From Orientallactaga sibirica (lineage: Eukaryota; Chordata; Mammalia; Rodentia; Dipodidae): a stretch of DNA of 64,000 nucleotides. The DNA is taken from the NCBI GenBank assembly GCA_036365145.1, contig JAEOAD010001365.1:1882501-1946500 (forward strand), written 5' to 3'. Positions 13,501 to 22,680 of this stretch are shown piece by piece (the first letter of the stretch is position 1; each line of letters begins with the position of its first letter). Below the pieces are notes generated by a model, which worked only from the letters and a program-made list of their open reading frames with translations, was not told the origin of the DNA and did not search any database. The translations under genes and the position numbers were made by a program.

Positions 13501-14913
13501 GGGGACCCTGTCTGATCTCTCAGACTGCGAGGGTCGGCTCTTCCCCATTGGCTACCAGTGAGCAGTCCAGGGCTGATGTGGGGTGGGGGCTTCAGGGCTA
13601 GATGTCCTTTCCCACGTTGTCCTAACCTTCTCATCCCTCACGTCTGCCTCCAGGTGCTCCCGGCTGTACTGGAGCACAGTGGATGCTCGGAGGCGCTGCT
13701 GGTATCGGTGCCGAATTCTAGAGTATCGCCCATGGGGGCCAAGGGAGGAGCCTGTTCACCTAGAGGCAGCCGAAGAGAACCAGACCATTGTGCACGGCCC
13801 CACCCCTTCAGGTATGTCCTTGGTACTGCCTCATTTCCTTCTGGAATGCTGCCCTCTCAAGACTGTCACCTAGGGCTGGAGAAATGGCTGAGCTGTTAAG
13901 GCGCTTGCCTGTGAAGCCGAAGGACCCAGGTTCAGTTCCCCAGGACCCACATAAGCCAGATGCACAAGGTGGTGCATGTGTATGAAGTTCATTTACAGTG
14001 GTTGAAGGCCCTGCCACACCCATTCTCTTCCTGTTTCTATCTCTGTCTCTTCTGCCTCTTTCTCTGTCTCTCAGTTAAACCTGTTACCCACATACTTCTA
14101 TTCCCCTCTTGCCTTGCAAAATTCTGGGATGCTGTTCCTCTTTCCTTCCTTCCTCCCTCCCTTCCTCCCTCCCTCCCTTCCTCCCTCCCTCCCTCCCTTT
14201 CTTCCTCTTCTTCCTCCTCCTCCTTCTCCTCCTCCTCCTCTTCTTCTTCTTCTTTTTTCCTTCTTCTTCCTTTTTTTTTTTCTGGTGCTGAGGACTGAAC
14301 CCAAGGCCTTGTGCTTGCTATGCAAGCGCTCATCTACTGAGCTAAATCCCCAACCCCTTCTTCTTTTTTTTTTTTTTTTTTTTTTAAAATATTTAATTTA
14401 TTTATTTATTTATTTGAGAGAGAGACAGAAATAGGCAGGTAGAGAGAGAGAGAATGGGCACACCATGGCCTCCAGCCACTGCAAACGAACTCCAGATGTG
14501 TGTGCCCCCTTGTTCATCTGGCTTACGTAGGTTCTGGAGAATCAAGCCTCGAACCGGGGTCCTTAGGCTTCACAGGCAAGCGTTTAACCGCTAAGCCATC
14601 TCTCCAGCCCCTTTCTTCTTCTTTTTTGAGGTAGGGTCTCACTCTGGCCCAGGCTGACCTGGAATTCTCTATGTAGTCTCAGGGTGGCCTTGAACTCATA
14701 CTCATGGTGATGCTCCAACCTCTGCCTCTCGAGTGCTGGGATTAAAGGCATACGCCACCATGCCCAGCTCTTTTGGTTTTTCTAGATAATGTCTCGCTCT
14801 AGCTCAGGCAGGCTGTCCTGAATTCATTGAGGAGTCTCAGGACGGCCTCAAACAGTGACCCTCCTGCCTCTGCCTCCCGATTATAGGCATGCACTATCAT
14901 GCCCGGCTTATTC

Positions 14914-14944
<31 letters not shown>

Positions 14945-15091
14945 GAGGTAGGGTGTCACTCTGGCCCAGGCTGACCTGGAATTAACTATGTAGTCTCAGG
15001 GTGGCCTCGAACTCACGGCGATCCTCCTACCTCTGCCTCCCGAGTGCTGGGATTAAAGGCGTGTGCCACCACACCCGGCTCTTATTCCTCA

Positions 15092-15122
<31 letters not shown>

Positions 15123-18100
15123 CGAGGTAGGGCCTCGTTCTAGCCCAGGCTGACCTGGAATTCACTATGTAATCACAGGGTGGCCTCAAACTCAGTGATC
15201 GTCCTACCTCTGCTTCCCAAGTGCTGGGATTAAAGATGTGTGCCACCATGCCTGGCTTTATTCCTCTTTGGTTTTTCGAGGTAGAGTCTCACTACAGCCC
15301 AGGCTGACCTGGAATTCACTCTGTATTCTCAGGGTGGCCTCGAACTCAGAGCGATCCTCCTACCTCTGCCTCCCCAGTGCTGGGATTAAAGGCGTGCACC
15401 ACCATGCCTGGCTTATTCCTCTTTCTCTATTGACCAGAGAGCTGTTCACCTCATTTCATAGGATGTGAGAAGAGAGCACCAAGGCGCTCTAAGGAACTTT
15501 ACAGGAGCTTTTCTAGCTGGGACTGTGTACTCCTGTAATGCTCTACTGGCCCTCTTATAGGCACAGACTGCATTGTTAGTTCAAGGGGGGTAGGTTACCT
15601 CTGCAATAACAATGTGTAGAGCCAGGATTTGGGCTTGGATCTGCTCAGTTTTCCACCTGCATGTTAACGCCGTGCTGATAGTGAAGGGCATAATAGCTGG
15701 ATGGTATAGAACAGATAATGAGCTTGGAGGTCAGTAAAGGGAGAGGTCACCATGGGCCACTTAGCATGAGGAAGAGGACAGATCTTGTTTATGGCAATAG
15801 CTACATCCTTGGTTGTAGACTTGGAGTGTTGGGGGGAGAAGCAGAGATCAGTTGGCAAAGCCTGAGCACCAGGATGTGTTTGGTGTAACAGTGGTACACA
15901 GAACTCCAAAGAAAGTGGAAGGACTGGCATGCTGGAGAGAGGTCCTTGCTGGCAGCACAGGGCACGTGGGGCTTGCCCCAAAGAGTAGCAGTGGGCAGCC
16001 AAAGAGTAGAGAGATGGCCAGGGGTAGGCAGGAGAGATCATGGAGGGACCCTGACCTAGTGGTGTGGGGAGGGCTTCCAGATGCCACAGAGGGAGGGGGC
16101 TTGGGGCCTATGGTGACTAGACACCAGTGCATGTCAGCATCAGGGCCCTGGAGAGCACAGTTGGCTTTAAAGAAGAGAGGGCGTGTGGTGGGGGGCTTTG
16201 ACAAGGAGCCCATGCCTCCTGTGATGCAGTGCTCTTGCTTCTCCAGAGCCCCCCAATCATGAGGACCTGCCAGATACAGATGCCCTGATCCTTGGAGCTC
16301 CTGAGCACCATTCACCTGTTCAGAGTCTGGACCCCACTCTTCGGCCAGATTCAAGCAGTGGCCCTTCTCCTGCCCCCCACTCCTTGGGGGCTCGAATTAA
16401 AGTGCCCAACTACTCGCCATCCCGGAGGCCCTTGGGGGGTATCTCCTTTGGCCCCTTGCCCTCCCCTGGTGAGCATGTGGGAGTGTCCAGGGGTGGGTAG
16501 AGCAGAGGCGGCTAATGCTGTTGGCTGACATTGACTCTTTCCCTACAGGAAGTCCATCCTCTCTGGCCCACCACATCCCTACAGTGGGAGACCTGGACTT
16601 CCCAGCTCCCCCTAGGCGCTCCCGGCGTCCTAGCCCCTTGGCCCCCAGGCCGCCACCCTCACGGTGGGCCTCCTCTCCTCTCAGAACCTCCCCTCCGCTC
16701 AGGGTGCCCCTGCCTACCTCAGTTGTCACAAGCCTCACACCTACCTCAGGGGAGCTGGCTCCCCCTGGCCTGGCCTCATCTCCTCTGCCACCCCCTGAAG
16801 ACCTGGGCCCAGACTTTGAGGACATGGAGGTGGTGTCGGGACTGAGCGCTGCTGACCTGGACTTTGCAGCCAGCCTGCTGGGGAGTGAGCCCTTCCAGGA
16901 AGAGATTGTGGCTGCAGGGGCAGTGGGGAGCAGCCATGGAGGCCCAGGGGACAGCTCAGAGGAGGAGGCCAGCCCTACCACTCACTATGTCCACTTTCCT
17001 GTGACTGTGGTATCTGGCCCTGCCTTGGCCCCCGGCCCCCACCCTGGAGTCCCTCGAATTGAGCAGCTGGACGGCGTGGACGACGGCACCGACAGCGAGG
17101 CTGAGGCAGCCCAGCAGCCCCGGGGCCAGGGGGCTCCTCCGTCAGGACCAGGACCAGCAGTGGGACGAGCTGGGGTCCTTGGGGCTGCAGGGGATAGGGC
17201 CCGACCTCCTGAGGACCTGCCTTCTGAAATTGTGGATTTTGTGTTGAAGAACCTAGGGGGGCCAGGTGAGGGGGCTGCTGGTCCTCGAGAGGAGCTGCTC
17301 CCCCAAGCACCTCCCCTGGCCAATGGCAGCCAGCCCCCTCAAGGTCTGCCCTCTAGCCCAGCTGACCCCACTCGGACATTTGCCTGGCTCCCTGGGACCC
17401 CAGGGGTCCGGGTGTTGAGCCTGGGCCCTGCTCCTGAGCCCCCTAAACCCGCCACATCCAAGATCATTCTTGTCAACAAGCTGGGGCAAGTATTTGTGAA
17501 GATGGCTGGAGAGGGCGACCCTGTCCCACCCCCTGTAAAGCAGCCACCTTTGCCCCCTATCATTCCTCCGACGGCTCCCACCTCCTGGACTCTGCCCCCA
17601 GGACCTCTGCTCAGTGTGTTGCCAGTGGTAGGAGTTGGGGTGGTTCGTCCTGCCCCACCTCCACCCCCACCCCCACTTACACTGGTGTTTAGCAGTGGGC
17701 CCCCCAGCCCACCCCGCCAGGCCATCCGGGTCAAGAGGGTGTCCACCTTCTCTGGCCGTTCCCCACAAGCTCCTCCCCCAAACAAAGCCCCCCGGCTGGA
17801 TGAAGATGGGGAGTCCTTGGAGGATATCCACCAAGTTCCTGGGCTTGGTGGCAGTGGGTAGGTACCAGTGCTGAAGCTGGGCTAGGGGAGGTGGGCAGGA
17901 GATGGCAACTCAGTCTTCTGTGTTTCCTCCCGCTAGATTGAGCCGTGTGCGAATGAAAACCCCCACAGTGCGTGGAGTTCTTGACCTGGACAACCCTGGG
18001 GAGGAAAGCCCTGGGTGCGTGGTCATCCTTTCCCTGGAGCCACTGGGACCTTACCTCTCACCCATCCTGACAGATCTCTCCTCACAGGCCCCTCCAGGAC

Positions 18101-19062
18101 CAGTCCCCTTCGCTGTCACTTCCAGAAGTTGGTCCTTCCCTGGCCCCTGATGGTCCCTTAGACCTGCTGCTTGAGTCCCAGTGGCACCACTATTCAGGTA
18201 GAGAACAGTCTTTTCCTCATGCCTTCTTCCTGTGTTTGGTCTAGCGGGTGACCAACAGAGTCAGAGTTGGCCCAGTCCACAATGCAATGCTCAGCGTAGA
18301 CTGAAGAGCCTGGGCTCCATACCCAACATCAGAAAGAAAACAAAAAACCAGTACAGAGACAGGTGTGGTAGCGAATGCCTTTAATCCCAACACTCAGGGG
18401 GCAGAGGTTGGAGGATCACTGAGTTCAAGGCCAGCCTGAGACTACAGTATGAGTTCACACACCTTTAATCCCAGCACTTGGGAGGCAGAAGTAGGAGGAT
18501 CACCTTGAGTTCGAGGCCACCCTGAGACTATGTTAGTGAATTCCAGGTCAGCCTGGGCCAGAATGAGATCCTACCTCGAAAACCAAAAAAAAAAAAAACC
18601 TCCCAAGAAAGGACACCAGCTTTCTGTATAGGCTCAAATCCTGCTTTGTGCGCTGAGCCTAAGATCCCAGGGGAGGCCTCAGGGGCCAGTAAAACCAAAA
18701 CTGGAATTCTGGGGTCCTAAATCACTCTTACTTTTGTGCCCACTCCCACCCCAGCTACAGTGGTCAGCTTCAGTGTACACCCTACGAAGCACTTCCTTCC
18801 CTGGAATCCCAGGACCCCATATTCTGCACTCACCTCTGCTCATGTCTCATTCTCCAGCTTTTTTTTTTTTTTTTTTTTTTTTTTTGTTATTGTTGGTGGT
18901 TTGTTTTTGAAGTAGGGTTTCACTCTAGTGGTCTGGTATTCACTATGTAGTCTCGGGGTGGCCTTGAACTCACTGCAATCCTCCTACCTCTGCCTCATGA
19001 GTGCTGGGATTAAAGCCCAGCTTCATTCTCCAGTTTTGTGTGTGTGTGTGTGTATATATATG

Positions 19063-19093
<31 letters not shown>

Positions 19094-22006
19094 GAATGAC
19101 CTGGACAACCCTGGGGAGGAAATTTATTTGAGAGAAAGAGGCAGAGAGAGAGAGAGAATGGGCGCGCCAAGGCCTCCCGCCACTGCAAATGAACTCCAGA
19201 TGCAGGCGCCCCCTTGAACATCGTGCATCTGGCTTGCGTGAGTCCTGGAGAATCGAACCGGGATCCTTTGGCTTTGCAGGCAAATGCCTTAACCGCTAAG
19301 CCATCTCTCCAGCCCATCCGCCAGTTTTAATGTGTTCCAGGGTCATGTCCCTCCCTCCTTCTTTTCTCTGGCTTCAGGGTTTGGAATCCCATCTGATAAC
19401 CACCACAGGACTTTCTCCAGCCCAGACCTCATCCCTAGATTCAGGCATCTGCATTCTGCTGCCTCCTTGCCACCTCCCCCAGCAAATTGAAGGAGGAGGT
19501 TTTCTGAGAGATAGCTCAAAGACAGCATGTCCAAACAGTCCTTGACCTCAAACTGTTCCTTCCTTCATCTTGACAGTTGATGGCAGTTTTATCCTTCCTC
19601 TGTTTAAGCCTCAGACTTCAGGGTTGCCCTGACTCTGGTCTTTGTCACATCCACATCTAAATACATCAATAGTCCCGTGTGTTCTGTCTGAACTCTATGA
19701 ACTCCTATAAGTCCTAGCAACTCAGAAGTCAGGCAGGAGGATCTCTTGAGCCCAGGAGTTCAAGGCCAATCTGGGCAACTAATGAGACCTTGTCTCAAAA
19801 AACTCAAGAAAAAAATTTGAGGTTCGTTAAGTAGCTTATACACTACGCTTGGATATGTGTCTGTACGTATATGTTCACGATAGCTGTAGAAATATATTGT
19901 ATATGGGGCTGGGGAATGTAGCTTCGAGTTAGAATATCTACATAGCACAAGCAGGGTCCTGAACTCAGTCCCTAGTGCCACAAAAAGAAAAGCTTTCTGC
20001 CTGTGATGAGTGTACGTACAAGACAGTTCTCCGGGATCTGTGACGAGCACATAATGATGGGTGGAAGGGTGTGTATAGTAAAGTGGGCTTGAATGAGCCT
20101 TCAGTGTGGCCCAAAGAGGCTCCACACCTCTGAGTCAGCTGTATGGATAGACGTTGCTGCCAGACCCCTTGGAACACCTGTGTCCATGTCACAGGAGCTA
20201 GAGGAGGGCCATCTGCCTGCTTATACCTGGGTGGAAAGAGAGCAGTGTCTTCTGGGAGTGTGTGTGGTGGAGGGCGGGGAGAGGCTTTGATCCTGGGACA
20301 TGATCCTTGCCTACTTACTCTTCTCGGCTTCTTGGGTCCAGGTGAGGCCTCCAGCTCCGAGGAAGAGCCTCCATCCCCAGAGGACAAAGAAAACCAGGCT
20401 CCAAAGCGGGCTGGGCCGCACCTGCGCTTTGAGATCAGCAGTGAGGATGGCTTCAGTGTGGAGGCAGAGAGCTTGGAGGGTGAGTTGGGTGTAGCAGTGG
20501 CAGGGAGGAGAAGTGTCCCTGCAGACCCCATCCTGATGGCTCTGGCCCTCCCCTTACTCCAGGAGCCTGGAGAACTCTGATTGAGAAAGTGCAAGAGGCC
20601 CGAGGGCATGCGCGGCTCAGGCATCTCTCCTTTAGTGGTAAGGAGCTTTAGTGGTAAGGATGATGGGTTCTGGGGTAGTCCCAAGGGTAAGGTGGGCCCT
20701 CTACACAGTTCCTTCTCTTCTCAGGAATGAGTGGGGCACGGCTTCTGGGCATCCACCACGATGCTGTCATCTTCCTGGCAGAGCAGTTGCCTGGGGCCCA
20801 GCGCTGCCAGCACTACAAGTTTCGATACCACCAGCAGGGAGAGGGCCAGGAAGAACCACCCCTGAACCCCCATGGGGCTGCCCGCGCTGAAGTCTATCTC
20901 CGGTGAGAGGTTGGGGAGCCCAAATGTGGGGATTTGGGCTGGACAAGTTGAAGCCAAGGCCACTCTAGGAGTCATATGTAGTGTTCCCATCAGAAGAATG
21001 GGCCCCTCCCACTTGTTTTGTTATCATTTGTATGGCCCTGAAAAGCTGGTGCCAGCATGTCCTTGAAGGAATGGCTGTGACCGTCCATCCTTTCCTCCCT
21101 CCCTTCCACCTGTAGGAAGTGCACCTTTGACATGTTCAACTTTCTGGCCTCCCAGCACCGCGTGCTCCCTGAAGGAGCCGCCTGTGACGAGGAAGAGGAT
21201 GAGGTGCAGCTCAGGTCTACTAGGTATGGAGGTCAAGTTGGGGTGCTGAGCCTTGTCTGAAAGTCCTAAAGAGGGTGACTGTTGCTGAATACCAGCCTAT
21301 GTGGCATTGCTGTCTCCTACCAGACGTGCCACGAGCCTGGAGCTGCCCATGGCCATGCGCTTTCGCCACCTCAAAAAGACGTCGAAAGAGGCTGTGGGTG
21401 TATACAGGTTAGTGGGGTGGGGTGCCCCTTAGGTGGATGGGCAGGTATCCTAATGGGGAGCTGTCTGGTTTCTGTCCTCCTTCCTCCTGAGTTCCCCGCT
21501 CCATCCTGCCCTGCAGATCAGCCATCCATGGGCGTGGCCTGTTCTGTAAACGAAACATTGATGCTGGAGAAATGGTCATTGAATACTCTGGCATTGTCAT
21601 TCGCTCTGTGCTTACAGACAAGCGGGAGAAGTTCTATGATGGAAAGGTGAGTGCCAGAAGGCTGTGGAAATGAGGTAAGTAGTAGGCTGCCTGTGGGGAC
21701 TGAGCATCTAATTCTGCCTTGTCCCTGTAGGGTATTGGGTGCTACATGTTCCGCATGGATGACTTTGACGTGGTGGATGCCACCATGCACGGCAATGCCG
21801 CTCGCTTCATCAACCATTCATGTGAGCCCAATTGCTTCTCTCGTGTCATTCACGTGGAGGGCCAGAAACACATTGTCATCTTTGCCCTGCGCCGCATTCT
21901 GCGAGGGGAGGAGCTCACTTATGACTACAAGTTTCCCATCGAGGATGCCAGCAACAAGCTGCCCTGCAACTGTGGCGCCAAGCGCTGCCGTCGCTTCCTT
22001 AACTGA
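1107..22006 (+). CDS. KMT2B: KMT2B, histone H3K4 methyltransferase (MLL2/MLL4), complete, 37 coding exons
   Basis: This nuclear enzyme writes H3K4 methylation at CpG promoters within a WDR5-RBBP5-ASH2L-menin complex. Coding exons: 1107-1472, 2443-2515, 2758-4754, 4954-5067, 5158-5308, 5738-6017, 6187-6242, 6646-6924, 7292-7386, 7615-7713, 8409-8522, 8651-8797, 8898-8993, 9339-9456, 9978-10091, 10224-10408, 10481-10570, 10672-10773, 10859-10932, 11802-11917, 12002-12093, 12182-12319, 12960-13118, 13281-13401, 13479-13557, 13654-13811, 16247-16468, 16549-17857, 17937-18014, 18088-18197, 20342-20479, 20563-20637, 20725-20902, 21116-21223, 21324-21407, 21517-21646, 21731-22006. The sum is 8121 bases, about 2706 residues, against about 2715 in human. 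Domain order: menin-binding and AT-hook region, CXXC, three PHDs, bromodomain, extended PHD, FYRN, taspase-1 site, FYRC, WDR5-interacting motif, SET, post-SET. Exon 3 carries two compensating indels near 3248 and 3912. Confidence 0.97.
2758..4754 (+). other. KMT2B: KMT2B large exon 3 with two compensating frame-changing indels
   Basis: The exon encodes AT-hook-like [10 protein letters not shown], a basic Gly/Arg segment, an acidic segment, long Pro runs and [12 protein letters not shown]. The protein is conserved throughout, but the frame changes twice. At 3249-3255 a run of seven A replaces an expected six (FVSKAKK to KVKMGQLSL). At 3907-3912 six C stand where CACCCCGGCG is expected (IKTP to RRFMDEDPP). 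Net change is plus three, so the downstream frame is restored. In both outer parts the frame is that of exon 1; only 3256-3906 is offset. Conservation of the shifted middle argues that the indels are very recent or technical. Confidence 0.85.
5444..5608 (+). repeat. B1-like SINE in KMT2B intron 5
   Basis: Sense-oriented 7SL-derived monomer. It begins GCTGGGCGTGGTGGAGCACA, carries the AATCCCAGCA core and ends in CTACCTTGAAAAACC plus an A-rich tail. A second sense copy lies in intron 7 at about 6282-6440. Confidence 0.85.
5890..6242 (+). other. KMT2B: KMT2B CXXC CpG-binding zinc finger (exons 6-7)
   Basis: The segment reads [20 protein letters not shown], then [20 protein letters not shown], then CCVYRKC across the exon 6/7 junction. 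It shows the CGxCxxC repeats and the KFGG motif that contact unmethylated CpG. It lies at about residues 950-1000, as in the human protein, and looks intact. The domain is split by an intron at 6018-6186. Confidence 0.95.
7725..8290 (+). repeat. SINE cluster in KMT2B intron 10
   Basis: A tRNA-derived SINE (7727 to about 7920) is followed by a 5'-truncated second copy (about 7940-8058). A sense B1-like SINE follows (about 8062-8215) with a purine-rich tail of AAAG/GGAA units to about 8280. All lie between exons 10 and 11. Introns 14 (9457-9977) and 22 (12320-12959) show no repeat or other feature I can name. Confidence 0.8.
8409..10290 (+). other. KMT2B: KMT2B PHD fingers 1-3 (exons 11-16)
   Basis: PHD1 starts with [12 protein letters not shown] and runs through [13 protein letters not shown] to [12 protein letters not shown]2 runs from [20 protein letters not shown] to HAYHPAC and [11 protein letters not shown]3 reads [34 protein letters not shown] and YTCGPC. 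All expected Cys and His ligands are present. In the MLL1/2 family the third finger reads methylated H3K4. Introns are short apart from intron 10, which carries SINEs. Confidence 0.93.
10291..11917 (+). other. KMT2B: KMT2B bromodomain (exons 16-20)
   Basis: Exons 16-20 encode [37 protein letters not shown] and [20 protein letters not shown], the atypical MLL-family bromodomain that follows PHD3. Relative to rodent and human copies as I recall them, one Glu is absent in the HSEGET stretch. Confidence 0.85.
11183..11440 (+). repeat. B1-like and tRNA-derived SINEs in KMT2B intron 19
   Basis: A B1-like copy (about 11188-11315) is directly followed by a tRNA-derived copy (about 11326-11440, GGAGCTGGAGAGGTAGCTTA start) with an A-rich tail. 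The rest of the 869-bp intron shows nothing recognisable. Confidence 0.8.
12002..13118 (+). other. KMT2B: KMT2B extended PHD (ePHD, exons 21-23)
   Basis: The segment runs [74 protein letters not shown] and [12 protein letters not shown]. This is the C2HC pre-PHD plus PHD arrangement shared by KMT2 proteins. ASDCIF stands where other mammals have ASYCIF, a Tyr to Asp change. Confidence 0.9.
13479..13811 (+). other. KMT2B: KMT2B FYRN domain (exons 25-26)
   Basis: The protein reads [40 protein letters not shown] and [19 protein letters not shown]. This is the FYRN half of the FYRN-FYRC unit that holds the two taspase-1 products together. The exon junction at 13557/13654 splits a Gln codon. Confidence 0.9.
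13873..15417. repeat. Stacked SINEs and polypyrimidine tract in KMT2B intron 26
   Basis: This 2.4-kb intron holds, in order: a sense tRNA-derived SINE (13873 to about 14075); a CCTT/CTTCC polypyrimidine tract (about 14130-14280); an antisense ID-like element (about 14281-14357); an antisense tRNA-derived SINE (about 14388-14610); and five antisense B1-like copies in a row (about 14611-14775, 14776-14910, 14917-15085, 15093-15257, 15258-15417). The remaining 15420-16246 shows no feature I can name. Confidence 0.82.
17064..17084 (+). other. KMT2B: KMT2B taspase-1 cleavage site (QLDGVDD)
   Basis: In large exon 28 the protein reads [17 protein letters not shown]. The Q-x-D/G-x-D-D motif is the known taspase-1 site of MLL-family proteins; cleavage is expected between Asp (17070-17072) and Gly (17073-17075). 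The surrounding acidic stretch is also conserved. Confidence 0.9.
18330..19320. repeat. Repeats in KMT2B intron 30
   Basis: Two sense B1-like pieces (about 18360-18450 and 18455-18595) are followed by an antisense B1-like copy (about 18858-19020). Then come a TG/TA/CA microsatellite (about 19037-19094), a 26-bp copy of KMT2B exon 29 (19097-19122) and an antisense tRNA-derived SINE (19123-19316). An ID-like element lies at about 19903-19985 and a degenerate B1-like piece at about 19715-19810. The rest of the intron to 20341 has nothing I recognise. Confidence 0.8.
19037..19094. repeat. Inverted TG/CA microsatellite
   Basis: About nine TG units, a TATATATATGCATA centre and about seventeen CA units form a near-perfect inverted repeat. 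It could fold as a hairpin or cruciform, and its alternating purine-pyrimidine character also favours Z-DNA. It is intronic in KMT2B. Confidence 0.9.
20342..20902 (+). other. KMT2B: KMT2B FYRC domain and WDR5-interacting motif (exons 31-33)
   Basis: FYRC is encoded as [40 protein letters not shown] and [20 protein letters not shown]. It is followed by [13 protein letters not shown], which contains the AR core of the WDR5-interacting (Win) motif. Intron 30 just upstream is the second longest in the gene and is rich in repeats. Confidence 0.9.
21324..22006 (+). other. KMT2B: KMT2B catalytic SET and post-SET (exons 35-37)
   Basis: The SET core includes [30 protein letters not shown], the cofactor-binding [11 protein letters not shown] and the catalytic-region EELTYDYKF. 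The post-SET ends in [13 protein letters not shown] followed by TGA at 22004-22006. All zinc and cofactor residues are present, so the enzyme end of the gene looks fully functional. Confidence 0.97.
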
Positions 22007-22290
22007 GCTGTGGATGCCCCCAGTCCTCACGTGCCCACCACATCTCACCCCGGCCTGTGGCTCCCTAGTCTCTCAGAGGCCTCACTCCCACCCTCTTGTT
22101 CAGGGTGGATGTGGGGATGCAGGGGGTAGGGGGCCCTGCCTCCATCCCTCCTCCCAGACCACCCAGCAATCACCCCCTTCCTGCCTTGGGGACCCAGGAT
22201 GTAGATATTGTACAAAGATTTCTAAATCCCTTCTTTTCTATGCACTTTTTTATTTAAAAGGGTGGGGTCCCAGGTGGGAACCCCCCCCAC

Positions 22291-22296
22291 AATAAA
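22291..22296 (+). terminator. KMT2B: KMT2B poly(A) signal
   Basis: AATAAA lies 285 bp after the KMT2B stop, followed by a GT-rich stretch (gtcaatgtttggagagttgg), so cleavage near 22310-22320 is likely. Bases 22320-22680 then hold a fragment of tRNA-derived SINE (about 22440-22490) and no gene. Confidence 0.88.
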
Positions 22297-22680
22297 GTCT
22301 GTCAATGTTTGGAGAGTTGGCCCCATTTGTGTGTTGCTAGGGGGTGGGTAGGAGCCCCACTTTATCACACCCCACACTCTTCCTAATCAAGGAAGTCTCA
22401 GTGGTCTGTATGCCATCAGCCTGAATTAGAAGTTACAGGCTGCTTGCCTCACATGCATGAAGCCCTGGGTTCAATCCCCAGTACTGAGTGACTCGTGTGT
22501 GCTAGTGCACTTGGGAGGTGGAGGCAGAGAGTCTAGGTTGGTGAGTTGCCCCAAGGGTGGCAGGAGGTCCTGTGTGCATAATGGAATGGGCAAAGGGGAA
22601 GGAAGATGTCTTGGCTCTTGGCCCACTGAAGACCCCTCTAATGAGGACCATAGATGGCAGGTATTTGCTTCAAGGGGACT

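Noticed and set aside
13873..13950. tRNA gene candidates (A-box and B-box like sequence)
   Set aside because: The boxes belong to tRNA-derived SINEs with fixed unrelated bodies and A/T-rich tails. No complete cloverleaf with proper ends was seen.
16397..17834. Antisense open frames in KMT2B exon 28
   Set aside because: They overlap a conserved plus-strand coding exon and are explained by its codon composition.
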